Source: Rhipicephalus microplus (taxonomy: Eukaryota; Arthropoda; Arachnida; Ixodida; Ixodidae). Taken from it: DNA of 64,000 nt. This document shows, one piece after another, positions 42,551 to 53,929 of this stretch. Each line of letters starts with the position of its first letter. Position 1 is the stretch's first letter. The stretch covers positions 66,132,556-66,196,555 of the forward strand of contig NC_134709.1 of the NCBI RefSeq assembly GCF_043290135.1, in the 5' to 3' direction. A program made the translations under genes and the position numbers. The notes beneath the pieces were generated by a model. That model had not been told where the DNA came from. It made no database searches and saw only the letters and a list, made by a program, of their open reading frames with translations.

Positions 42551-42999
42551 CAGTGAAAGAGTCTACACGCAGTGGCACTCAGCAGCCTGTCGTAACAGTT
42601 GATCAGCAGCAGTGAGACGCACTGCAGGCTCCCACACTGCAGCTTCGCATCTGAGGAAGCCAAGTGGAGGTGCCAAGCCAATGTTTGCCTATATTGCGAT
42701 GGTAATGACGCCTACAGCAGAATCTTGCAAAATATTTTTAAAACTTTGTAATAAGGTTCCACGTTCACTTCGTAGAGAAATTTTCTAGGTTTTCATTTTC
42801 AGTTACATTTAAATCTTGCCTGGTTGGGCATGTACATTCAGGGTAAAATAAGCAAAAGCCTGATCTGCTCATATTCCTGACACGAAAGAGCTCCGCAATC
42901 AAATGCAAACGTCTTTGGCTGTGAATTTGATAGTGGATATAGATGAAGACGGGGAGACGCTCTAGGTGCCGACCAGTGCGGACGCGCGAAGATCAGCTT
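42551..42999. other. Gap between two head-to-head I-like LINEs
   Basis: About 450 bp, AT-rich in the middle, no recognised element. The true 5' ends of both LINEs may lie within it. Confidence 0.5.
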
Positions 43000-43276
43000 C
43001 TGCTTTCAAGAATGCTTTCGTGTGGTAATCACGAATTTGTCGCCGAGTTTTCAGTCCCATCGTGTGCCTAAGTTCTGAAGAAATCAGCAGATACCACCTT
43101 TTTGCTGGTGAGTGGACTTTTAAATTGTTTTGGGGGCATTTTACTCGCCAGCGCCACCGGGAGATTTAAGCATAATAACCAAGGAGGCGATTGTCGCCGA
43201 TGCGCCGACCCGGCGCCAACGTGACTTAACGCTCTGCGCGTTCCAGGACCTGCAACTGAGAATGGATACCAAGTAG

Positions 43277-44163
43277 ATGGAGAGGACATCTCTCCAGAGG
43301 ATTGCACGGAAGACATGGGTTGGAAGGAAGCCGAAACGAGACGCTCAAGGAATAAGCAAGCCGTGGTTAGCATTCCTGCTGCCAAGGGTTCGACCAAGGC
43401 TGGCGTTGCGGGAGATGCTCGAGCCAGTCGTAGTAGGTATGATACCAAGCATACAATCGTGCGAGCTGGACGCATGCAGCCACTACCGAAGGACTTCAGC
43501 AAAATTGTGATACGACCACGTGGAGGATTAAATACCTTGAGAATTGGCACTGGAGCTGTGGCAGATGCGATAGTACTGGTGGCCGGCATCAAAGAGCAGG
43601 AGGCCATGCAGGACATCATCTGTTCCAACTTGCAGCAGAACATTATGGTGGCAAGCACTCCGGACCAAGACTGAGCTTCAAGATACCTCAAGGTCGAGCA
43701 AATTGACATTGGAGGCAAAGTTTTCGAGGTTAGCGCGTACGCCACGGCACCCCATGATACTTGTGAAGGAGTGATTCGCGGGATCCCCGTAAGCGATACT
43801 CAGGACATTTTGACCCGAAAGATTGTGAACGCGAACAACCCGCTCGCGCCGCAGGCCAAGAGAATCAAGGACACTGGGACAATAATCCTAGCGTTCGAAG
43901 GACACAAGGTGCCCAGATTCGTGAGATATGGACCTTCACTTTTGCAGTGCTCACTTTACCGCAAGAACATCGATATTTGTTACGTCTGTGGAAAGCTGGG
44001 ACATCGGTCTGACGTCTGTCCGAACCCAGCTGAAACCATCTGCAGAGGCTGTGAGATCAAGAACCCTGTTAGCCTGCACCAGTGCAATCCAAGATGCAGG
44101 CTGTGCGACGGTCACCATCCCACCGCAGACACAGAGTGCAAGAAGAGGTTTTTAGTGCCATAA
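43277..44163 (+). pseudogene. I-like ORF1 of the second LINE
   Basis: Pieces: MGWKEAETRRSRNKQAVVS to LQQNIMVASTPDQD (stop at 43672-43674), then MIRGIPVSDTQDILTRKIVN to CKKRFLVP (stop 44163). Knuckles: CYVCGKLGHRSDVC, CRGCEIKNPVSLHQC and CRLCDGHHPTADTEC. The order and spacing equal those of the first copy. Degraded RS-rich sequence follows to about 44450. Confidence 0.8.
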
Positions 44164-44529
44164 GTCGTCAGACGCAGACGTTGGGAAAGATCGCGAGCAG
44201 CCGCAGAAGCCCAGGACGCATCAATCACATCGAGTCCAGACATCAAAGACAAGCAGCTTATTCCAGCCTACGGGACCCAGAGCATCCAGACTACACAAGA
44301 ACAGGAAAGGCAGCCCCACTCCAGGGGGAGGTCGCGTTCCAGAAGAGGTTCTAGACCCAAGGCCCGCTCCCAATCACGGGGGTGCTCGAGTTCTCAAGGT
44401 CACCATCAGAGTCGGGATCAGCCTGGGCGCCACCCAAATGGCCAGCTGCCTGGCGTTCAGTTCGAGATCACGGCTTCCGACCCGGGGAGGACGCCTGCAG
44501 TTACATCGAAAGGTAGCTGGGCTGAGCGA

Positions 44530-45085
44530 GTGTGCAACCGCGTGGCAGAGGTGATGACAGGTAAGCTGCCAGAGCATGATATAATTGCACAGCTAGAGCA
44601 AGAAAACGCGAGACTTACAAAATCGAATGAGAGGCTATCAGCTGAGTTAAATGAAATAAAAATTCTTCTCACTAAGCTAACGAGCGCGCAGTCTTCACAG
44701 CGAATGCCTCAGCCAGTTGATGTCCCTGTGGCTGAAAACGTGGGGGACTCGAGAACGACAAAAAAAGAGGTCAGTCATGGCAGAACACGTGGAAGCCAAC
44801 CAAACGACCATGTTAGATATGAAAGAGGTCTTTGACACGCTCAGCAAAGTAGTAGCCAATCTTAGCGAGTAGATGGGTAGCCTACAATCAAGCGTGGTGG
44901 CACTGGAAGAGCATATGTCTTTGCGCATTACAAAGGTCGAAGCATATCTGCACAATACAGCAAGCCCTCCTCATGCACCAAACTCACCCCTTCGGCCACC
45001 AATACTAGTGGTACCAAACCTGTCGACAGGTGCAGCATCGGGCTCTGGCCGCCCATGTGATAACCATGATGGCAGCGCTACGTGA
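44530..45085 (+). pseudogene. I-like ORF1 coiled-coil end of the second LINE
   Basis: DIIAQLEQENARLTKSNERL then SAELNEIKILLTKL is a coiled coil; the frame breaks at 44835 and continues in another frame (MGSLQSSVVALEEHMSLRI) to about 45085. Confidence 0.65.
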
Positions 45086-45098
45086 AGCATTTCGTATC

Positions 45099-46197
45099 TG
45101 GCAATGGAACTGTAGAGGTTACCTTAAAAAAAGGCAGCCCTACAGCAGTATATCAGGAGCTGCCAAGAAAAGCCTCACATTATATTATTACAAGAGACCC
45201 TTTCACCGCAAGCAACGTTGCCTGGATTCCGGCATGTAATAGGGGATACTGAAGGGAGGGGAGTCTGCACCTTCGTATGCAACAAACTAACGCACGTAAC
45301 CCATGACCTCAAGATAGAAGCAGGCCGGTTGGAACACGTCATGGTAGAGATCGTGCCAGGTACCAGCAATCGTCAGAGCATTTTCATTCTTAATATATAC
45401 AGCAGTCCAAAGGAACAAAAGCAAGGATTCAAGACGGTTTTAAAGAAAGCTGTTAATATCACCGGGGAATGTCCACTTGTCATAGCAGGTGATTTCAACG
45501 CCCCTCATCATACATGGGGTTACAAGTACAACACTGGGAAAAGAAATCGACTTTGGCAAAGTGCCACACAATTTTATCTCACCCTAATCACAGACCCCAG
45601 CCTACCAACAAGGCTTGGTACATCTTGCTCAGGGATTCCACCCCGGACCTTACATTTGTAAGGAACATCAAGAAGGCCCAGTGGATGAACCTTGCTGTAG
45701 ACCACGGGAGTGACCACTGCATTCTCGCCACTACCTTCTCTGTGGAGCGTAAAAAGCAGAGAGAATTTCACTTCACAGACTGGGGTAAGTTCAGGAAGAT
45801 AAGGATGGAAAGGGAACAAGATGGCCACAGACAAGGCTTGGAGCAGTGGGTCCAACAGATTAAAGATGGCATCCAATCCGTCTCCTCCACCATTACCACA
45901 GATTTTCCGGTTGAAAGAATGGATAGCCAGCTCGCTCATCTTCTTGAGGCAAAGCAATCACTACTGAACCGTTGGAAGGGTCAGCGCCTGAATCGAAGAC
46001 TGAAGAAGAAGATAGCTGAGGTAAACAGATCAGTCGAGGAACACTGTCGCGCGCTATCCAGGCAGCAAAGGTACGAAATATGCAACTCCAACGATGGTCA
46101 GATGCGCATTGGCAAGACATGGAATATGTTAAAGCATCTCCTCAATGAAAACCAACAAAACAAATCAAAAGTATGTCATCGCTCGAATTTTGCATAA
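45099..46197 (+). pseudogene. I-like ORF2 endonuclease of the second LINE
   Basis: IWQWNCRGYLKK, then FILNIYSSPKEQ, CPLVIAGDFNAPHHTWGY, and in another frame DLTFVRN and VDHGSDHCILATTF. The catalytic residues of the AP-like endonuclease are recognisable but the frame changes at least twice (near 45180 and 45620). It ends at 46197. Confidence 0.8.
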
Positions 46198-47125
46198 GGA
46201 GATAGGGCACACTACAGAACAGCAAGTTGTGCAGCGGCTCGTGCATAAGTACCTCCCAATCAAAAGAGGATTGGCACCAACAAGTAGACAGTACCAGGGC
46301 AGGCCCAATCCAGGTCTTGAGGGCGACTTTAACATCGAGGAGATCAGAAGAGCCTTGCATGATCTCAACGGCAGGTCGTCCCCTGGCCCGGACGGTATAT
46401 CAAACAAGGCCCTTCGTAACCTTGACGATTCAATTGAAACCCTGAAGGATATGATTAATGCAGCATGGAAAGAAGGCAGGGTGCCAGAGCAGTGGAAGCT
46501 GGCCAGGTCGATCCTTATTCCTAAGCCAGGAAAGCCCCCTAACTTGGACAACATGAGGCCAATATCCTTAACATCATGTATCGGCAAGGTTGCAGAACAT
46601 GCCATACTGCACAGAATAAAGAAGTACTTAGAAGATAACGACATATATACACACAATATGGTTTGATTCAGGGCAGGGCTATCCACACAAGATGCATTGA
46701 AACTTATCAAACACCAGGTCATCGACAACAAAACCAGAGACGTGAGAGCCATTCTGTGCCTAGATCTAGAAAAAGCGTTTGACAACATCCACCACTCATT
46801 CATACTCGAAGCAATTCCCAAGCTTGGTCTGGGGAAAGCCTTCTATGACTACGTATGGTCCTTTCTTACAGATCGGAAAGCCGTGATGACGATTGCAGAT
46901 ATCGAGACCGCAGCAATCGAACTAGAAGCAAGGCGCACGCCGCAATGGGCACTGATTTCACCAATGCTGTTCAACATTGCCATGATTGGACTGTCAATGA
47001 AATTATCGAGCATTGAAGGATTGAAGCACAGCATCTACGCAGATGACATTACCATCTGGTGCACAGGTGGAAGCGAGGGGCAGATTGAGAGCGCCCTGCA
47101 AGAGGCGATTGACACCGTAGAATAG
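46145..47125 (+). pseudogene. I-like ORF2 reverse transcriptase of the second LINE
   Basis: LHDLNGRSSPGPDGISNKAL, SILIPKPGKPPNLDNMRPIS, a TGA at 46664-46666, motif A CLDLEKAFDNIHHS, a damaged motif B (ARRTPQWALISP; the usual GTPQG has lost both Gly) and motif C YADDITIW. The stop and the motif B changes make it inactive. Confidence 0.85.
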
Positions 47126-47434
47126 TACCTTCGTCCTTCTGGACTCAAGTGCTCCTCGAGTAAGTCAGAACTTTAACTGTATCGGACCGCACGCCGGGGA
47201 CCGAAGCCCAGGGGATGGAAGCCGTTAAACCAGATAGACATCCACCTCTGTACAAATCAAGGGGATGCCATCCAGAGGTTTGACTCCATCAAAGTGCTGG
47301 GCATGCTGATAGAGTCTACCGGTGCCAACAGCAAATCTATAACCAAGTTAACTTGGTAAACAGACAGTGCGGTGCACCTCGTACGCAGAGTGGCCAAGAA
47401 ATGAAATGGGATCAAGGAAGACAACCTCATAAGG

Positions 47435-48669
47435 TTGATGCATGCGTTTGTTCTAAGCCACTCCACGTACGAGGCAGCAATGCACAACTGGTCAAGAGCA
47501 GAGTCCGAGACACTGAATGTGCTCCTCAGGAAAGTTATCAAGAAGGTCCTGGGTCTACCCATACATACCAGCACCGAGCGTCTACTTGAGCTTGGCATTC
47601 ACAACACGCTCGAAGAAATAGCAGAAGCCCAAGAGAGAGCACAGTTTGCAAGGTTATCTACAACAAGGTCGGGGAGAATAATCCTGCAGGAGCTGGGCCA
47701 ACACTTAATGGCAATCAGACACAATTACAATGATATCCCCGACAACATCAGGGAGAATGTCACGGTGTCTCCTATACCAAGAAACATGCATCCAGAACAC
47801 AACGTCGGAAGAAGGGTAGCGAGGGCCAGGACTATACTTCGTCAAGTCTCAAACGAGGAACGAGGGGTCGTATTTGTTGACGCGGCTTCCTATGCCATTG
47901 GGAAAGCGTTTGTGGCAGTGGTGGTCGATGGGGCTGGCCATGTCGTCAACTCAGCGACGGTCAGGACGAAAGACCCAATCATTGCGAAACAGGTGGCCAT
48001 CGCCTTAGCACTCAAGATGGATAACATTGAAGTCGTCTACAGTGATTCCATGGCAGCACTATGGGCGTTCGCCAAGGGGACGGTCTGTGAACAAACGCTG
48101 AAATACTGCAAGGCAAGAACATAACGCATCATCTTCTGAGTTGGTTCCCAGCTTACCTTGGGCAAATCAACAATTCCCCTCCGAATCTCAATGAAGCAGC
48201 ACAAGAGGCGGCGCGAGAACTCTCCAACCGCACCTCCCCGGGGATGCGTTCTACCGGTGAAGGGGATAACCGGGAAATTCCTACAACATATAACGAGCTC
48301 ATTAAACATTTCTACCTGTCTAGAAGGATTTTCCCTCCACCTCACAAAAATCTAACCCGGCTCCAAGCACTTACATTAGGGCTTTTGCAAACGCTGATGT
48401 ACCCTACTTTGAAAATGTTTCACATTATGTACCCTTACCTATACCCAAGTAATCTTTGTCCACATTGTGAGGAAATAGCTTCAATAGAACACATGCTCTG
48501 GCAGTGCACCAAATTCGCTCATACATCGAACATCACCTCTGCCAGTTGGGAGGCGGCAATCCGCAGCTCGTCCATGGCAGATCAGCTCTGGGCTGTCCAC
48601 CAAGTCCACGAGGCGGCTGAGGAGCTTGGCATCTCATTCCCCACGTGGGAGCTGCCCGCAACACGGTGA
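47435..48669 (+). pseudogene. I-like ORF2 RNase H and C-terminal zinc finger
   Basis: Thumb region (VLLRKVIKKVLGLPIHTSTE), RNase H (VVFDAASYAIGKAFV-type start, KQVAIALALKM, VVYSDSMAALWAF), frame break near 48124, then IKHFYLSRRIFPPP and the zinc finger CPHCEEIASIEHMLWQC, stop at 48669. Confidence 0.82.
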
Positions 48670-48869
48670 TCTGTGTTTTGGAGGACCAAATAAAAGTTTA
48701 TCCAATCCAATTCAATTCAATAGGTGAAGACGGTTGCTCGTTGCCTAGTCGTTGCGTGCGTGCAATCGGGATGGCTCACTGCTCTCCCATAGATAAGTAC
48801 GAAGTACTCGAAATCGTTAAACACGTTTTACAAACACAGTTTTATAAACACAGCCATTGGCCATGTGTC

Positions 48870-49133
48870 CTCGATGTATGTAGTGGTAGGCATCTACCTC
48901 TCGTTTAGTTCTTCGAATGTCCGCTACATGGCGGTACTTGTATATAATGAATCCGTGAAGAAAATAGGCCAGATGGTGATACTTGGAGTGTTCATTAGAT
49001 GGACGAACAGACGGACGGATGGACTAAGGAACGGACACGGCCAGCAGACGGACGATTCACGCTTACCAATAAAACCTTCCGAAACTTTGCCCCACTCATC
49101 GCATTCACTTTGTGGATATGCTGTGATTTTTTA
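48870..49133 (+). repeat. Dispersed repeat with GGACGGACG minisatellite core, copy 2
   Basis: ATGTCCGCTACATGGCGGTACTT, GATACTTGGAGTGTTCATTAG, a short GACGGACGGATGGAC core (49005-49060) and CATTCACTTTGTGGATATGC align with 34190-34585. The core is about four times shorter. Confidence 0.75.
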
Positions 49134-49331
49134 AGGAAGCATACATTGATAAAGGCAAGCTTCCGTGCGATGCAGTGACATCAGTAAAAGTGTGCAATTC
49201 ACGTGCGGAGCGCTGCAATGGGGCCATGTGCGCGAAACCCCCTGGTGGTGCGTGTACACGACACGTTCACGTACGAGATTGGACAAGAAGGCTCGTGGCA
49301 CGCGACCCCAGCCGGAATGAAAAATCTCGGA
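49134..49331. other. Flank left of the tandem duplication
   Basis: Nothing recognised. Confidence 0.45.
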
Positions 49332-51538
49332 AAATCGCCTGTCACTGTACGTTAGGGCTTCAAAGTGCGAAGATCGGGAAGGCCAGCGTCGCTACGGCGA
49401 CGGAAGCAGTAGAGCCGCCTAGGTATGACTTGTCTGGGGCTATCGCCGAAGAGGCTCGGGGAGAGGCCGTCGATCTTGCAAGTGAGGCTGCTCAGACTTG
49501 CCGCAACCTGTCATAGCGGTTCCTGGGGAGACTACAGTTCTTCCGCTTCGAGCTAGAACGGATGCGGCCCGCATCAGACTAACGAGTCAGGCGGAGCCTA
49601 ACTGAGCCAGAGAAGACGACGAAGACCAGAACCAATTGGCAATGAGTTCGAGCGTACCATTATGCGAAACAGAACGACAACTGTAGCAACTAGGGAAAGG
49701 CGTTGAGGACACTATCGACGAAGCGTCGACAAGGCAAGGGCACCGAGTCGACGTGGCTAACGTGGCAACCCGACAAGCGGTAAGAACATCTCGATACCAA
49801 GACGCCATCTTGGATAGATGTTGGCTAGCTCTAACACATATTGTTGCTAGTTTTAATTTCTGTCTGTATCAGACTGGTGTGTACATCATCATCATCATCA
49901 TGATCATCATCGGCCTAACTACGTCCACTGCAGGACAAAGGCTCCTCCCATGTCCCGCCAGTCAACTCAATCCTGTGCTTGCTGCTGCCATTTTACACCC
50001 GCAGAATTCTTAATCTCATCTGCCCATCTAACTTTCTGTCTCCCCCTAACCCACTTGCCTTCTCTGGGAACCAAGTTAGTTACCCTTAACGACCAGCGGT
50101 TATCCTGTCTACGCGCTACATGCCCGACCTATGTCCATTTTCTCTTCTCGATTTCAACTATGATATTCTTAACCCCGGTTTGTTCCCTGATCCACCCTGC
50201 TTTTTTCTTGTCTCTTAAGATAACACCTACCATTTTCCTTTCCGTTGCTCGCTGCATCGTCCTCAATTTAAGTAGAACCTTCTTTGTAAGTCTCCAGGTC
50301 TCTGCTCCGTAGCTAAGCACCAGCAAGATGCAGCTGTTGAATAGCTTTTTCTTCAGGAATAATGGCAATCTACCAGTCAGTATTTGAGAGTGCTTGCCAA
50401 ATCAGACCCCCCCCCCGCATTCTTCTAGTTACTTCAACCTCGTGGTTCGGCTCCGCGGTTATTACCTGTCCTAAGTAGGCATCGTCTTTTAAAACTTCTA
50501 GTGCACTATTCCCTATCTCGTAACGCTGTTCTCTTCCGAGGTTGTTGTAGATTACTGTCGTTTTCTGCAGATTAATTTTAGGACCTACCTTTCTGCTCTC
50601 CATGTCTAACTCCGTAATTATAAGTTCATTCTCTGAGTTACTCAGCAATGCATTGTCATTGGCGAAGCGCATATTAATAAAGTACTCTCCCTTAACACTT
50701 ATCGCTAACTTTTCCTATTCTAGGCCTCTGAAAACCACCTGTAAGCACGAGGTGAAGAGCATTAGAGTGATTGTATTCCCTTGCCTTACACCCTTCTTGA
50801 TAGGAATTCTCTTGCTTTCTTTATGAAGCAATATATGGTAGCAGTTGATCTCCTGTACATTTCTTCAAGAATGTTTATATATGCTTCGTCGACGCCCTGA
50901 TTCCGCAGTGCCTGCATGACTGCTGGTATTTCTATTGAGTCAAACACCTTCTCGTAATCTATGAAGGCTATATATAGTGGTTGACTGTATTCTGAGCATT
51001 TCTCTATTACCTGATTGATCGCATGAGTGTGGGCGATTGTTGAGTAGCCTGCTCCAAATCCAGCTTTTCCTTATGTTGATTTATTTCTAATGTTGCCTTA
51101 ATTCTGTTAGCAGTTAACTTTGAAAATAGCTCGTATACGGCGGAGAGCAAGTTCGTCGGCTTGTAATTAAGTTCTTGGCATCTACTTTCTTATGTATTAC
51201 GATGATGTTAACATTCTTCCAAGATTTTGGTACTCTTCCCATCAGGAGACACCTTGTAAACAGGGTGGCTAGTTTTTCTAACACAATCTGTCCTCCATAT
51301 TTTAGCAGATCTTATGTTACCTGACCCTCACCAGTAGCTTTGTCTCTTTGCATGCTCTCCAAGGCTTTTCTGACTTCTATCATTACTGGTGGGTTGCCAT
51401 CAGGGTTACTGCTAGTTCTTATAGTAAGGTCGTGGTTTTCCCGGCTACTATACAAATCTCTGTAAAACTCCTCCGCTATCTCAACTATCCTATCCAAGTG
51501 GTAGCTATTGTCACGGGGTGAGAGTAGGCAGAAAGTAG
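49332..51538. repeat. Tandem duplication, copy A (2207 bp)
   Basis: Same sequence as 51539-53750 apart from a four-base longer C run, one inserted C (GTAAGAACATC versus GTAAGCAACATC) and one substitution noticed (GAGGTTGTTG versus GAGGCTGTTG). The unit holds 550 bp of flank, the 3' half of an RTE-like LINE and the first 30 bp of a gypsy LTR (51509-51538), then jumps back. Breakpoints share AAAT. Confidence 0.93.
49880..51508 (-). pseudogene. RTE-like LINE 3' half, duplicated copy A
   Basis: The minus strand has RT remains: AEEFYRDLYSSRENHDLT, then FAND-type motif C (MRFANDNALLSNSENEL, where RTE has FADD, so the second catalytic Asp is Asn), KVGPKINLQKTTVIYNN, YLGQVITAEPNHEVE and YGAETWRLTKKVLLKLRTMQ. 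The 3' end is a (GAT)n-like tail (plus-strand ATCATCATCATC at 49887-49905), typical of RTE elements. Multiple frame breaks. Confidence 0.8.
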
Positions 51539-53750
51539 AAATCGCCTGTCACTGTACGTTAGGGCTTCAAAGTGCGAAGATCGGGAAGGCCAGCGTCGCT
51601 ACGGCGACGGAAGCAGTAGAGCCGCCTAGGTATGACTTGTCTGGGGCTATCGCCGAAGAGGCTCGGGGAGAGGCCGTCGATCTTGCAAGTGAGGCTGCTC
51701 AGACTTGCCGCAACCTGTCATAGCGGTTCCTGGGGAGACTACAGTTCTTCCGCTTCGAGCTAGAACGGATGCGGCCCGCATCAGACTAACGAGTCAGGCG
51801 GAGCCTAACTGAGCCAGAGAAGACGACGAAGACCAGAACCAATTGGCAATGAGTTCGAGCGTACCATTATGCGAAACAGAACGACAACTGTAGCAACTAG
51901 GGAAAGGCGTTGAGGACACTATCGACGAAGCGTCGACAAGGCAAGGGCACCGAGTCGACGTGGCTAACGTGGCAACCCGACAAGCGGTAAGCAACATCTC
52001 GATACCAAGACGCCATCTTGGATAGATGTTGGCTAGCTCTAACACATATTGTTGCTAGTTTTAATTTCTGTCTGTATCAGACTGGTGTGTACATCATCAT
52101 CATCATCATGATCATCATCGGCCTAACTACGTCCACTGCAGGACAAAGGCTCCTCCCATGTCCCGCCAGTCAACTCAATCCTGTGCTTGCTGCTGCCATT
52201 TTACACCCGCAGAATTCTTAATCTCATCTGCCCATCTAACTTTCTGTCTCCCCCTAACCCACTTGCCTTCTCTGGGAACCAAGTTAGTTACCCTTAACGA
52301 CCAGCGGTTATCCTGTCTACGCGCTACATGCCCGACCTATGTCCATTTTCTCTTCTCGATTTCAACTATGATATTCTTAACCCCGGTTTGTTCCCTGATC
52401 CACCCTGCTTTTTTCTTGTCTCTTAAGATAACACCTACCATTTTCCTTTCCGTTGCTCGCTGCATCGTCCTCAATTTAAGTAGAACCTTCTTTGTAAGTC
52501 TCCAGGTCTCTGCTCCGTAGCTAAGCACCAGCAAGATGCAGCTGTTGAATAGCTTTTTCTTCAGGAATAATGGCAATCTACCAGTCAGTATTTGAGAGTG
52601 CTTGCCAAATCAGACCCCCCCCCCCCCCGCATTCTTCTAGTTACTTCAACCTCGTGGTTCGGCTCCGCGGTTATTACCTGTCCTAAGTAGGCATCGTCTT
52701 TTAAAACTTCTAGTGCACTATTCCCTATCTCGTAACGCTGTTCTCTTCCGAGGCTGTTGTAGATTACTGTCGTTTTCTGCAGATTAATTTTAGGACCTAC
52801 CTTTCTGCTCTCCATGTCTAACTCCGTAATTATAAGTTCATTCTCTGAGTTACTCAGCAATGCATTGTCATTGGCGAAGCGCATATTAATAAAGTACTCT
52901 CCCTTAACACTTATCGCTAACTTTTCCTATTCTAGGCCTCTGAAAACCACCTGTAAGCACGAGGTGAAGAGCATTAGAGTGATTGTATTCCCTTGCCTTA
53001 CACCCTTCTTGATAGGAATTCTCTTGCTTTCTTTATGAAGCAATATATGGTAGCAGTTGATCTCCTGTACATTTCTTCAAGAATGTTTATATATGCTTCG
53101 TCGACGCCCTGATTCCGCAGTGCCTGCATGACTGCTGGTATTTCTATTGAGTCAAACACCTTCTCGTAATCTATGAAGGCTATATATAGTGGTTGACTGT
53201 ATTCTGAGCATTTCTCTATTACCTGATTGATCGCATGAGTGTGGGCGATTGTTGAGTAGCCTGCTCCAAATCCAGCTTTTCCTTATGTTGATTTATTTCT
53301 AATGTTGCCTTAATTCTGTTAGCAGTTAACTTTGAAAATAGCTCGTATACGGCGGAGAGCAAGTTCGTCGGCTTGTAATTAAGTTCTTGGCATCTACTTT
53401 CTTATGTATTACGATGATGTTAACATTCTTCCAAGATTTTGGTACTCTTCCCATCAGGAGACACCTTGTAAACAGGGTGGCTAGTTTTTCTAACACAATC
53501 TGTCCTCCATATTTTAGCAGATCTTATGTTACCTGACCCTCACCAGTAGCTTTGTCTCTTTGCATGCTCTCCAAGGCTTTTCTGACTTCTATCATTACTG
53601 GTGGGTTGCCATCAGGGTTACTGCTAGTTCTTATAGTAAGGTCGTGGTTTTCCCGGCTACTATACAAATCTCTGTAAAACTCCTCCGCTATCTCAACTAT
53701 CCTATCCAAGTGGTAGCTATTGTCACGGGGTGAGAGTAGGCAGAAAGTAG
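51539..53750. repeat. Tandem duplication, copy B (2212 bp)
   Basis: Second copy, directly adjacent to A, and the one that runs on into the complete gypsy LTR. Confidence 0.93.
52093..53720 (-). pseudogene. RTE-like LINE 3' half, copy B (original locus)
   Basis: As copy A. It is the portion of an RTE whose 5' portion resumes at 59264 after the inserted gypsy element: the minus-strand sequence reads from …KRKLGIGKNQMYALR (right side) to YHLDRIVEIAEEFYRDLY (left side), in the order expected for this LINE. Confidence 0.8.
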
Positions 53751-53894
53751 AAATATATTTACAGATTGTACACAGCATACACAGTGTCCTTGAACCAAGA
53801 TGGCGGAGTGGCAATCACAACACGAGCTTTTGTTCAATCGTCAGCTTCGTCACCTGTATGGTGCATTCGTTGGTGTTAATGATGACTTGTATCG
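53721..53894 (-). repeat. 3' LTR of the gypsy element
   Basis: TGTCACGGGGTGAGAGTAGG at the left edge; its first 30 bp are also present in the tandem duplication at 51509-51538. The right boundary is set by alignment to the other LTR. No clear polypurine tract is visible next to it. Confidence 0.8.
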
Positions 53895-53929
53895 AATAGC
53901 CGCTGCCGGTGAAAGCACCGTCTCGGCGC

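Larger units (their letters stand above)
43000..48725 (+). mobile_element. Second I-clade LINE, plus strand, heavily mutated
   Basis: Same architecture as the minus-strand copy (Gag knuckles, coiled coil, endonuclease, RT, RNase H, CCHC end), but a different subfamily: proteins look roughly 50-65% alike by eye and the nucleotide match is poor. It ends with GGACCAAATAAAAGTTTATCC and a CAATT-rich tail at about 48690-48722. More frameshifts and stops than the first copy, so it is older. Confidence 0.85.

Noticed and set aside
43068..43745. A 225-codon minus-strand open frame
   Set aside because: It is the antisense of the Gag region of the plus-strand I LINE, whose protein is recognisable in the sense frames.
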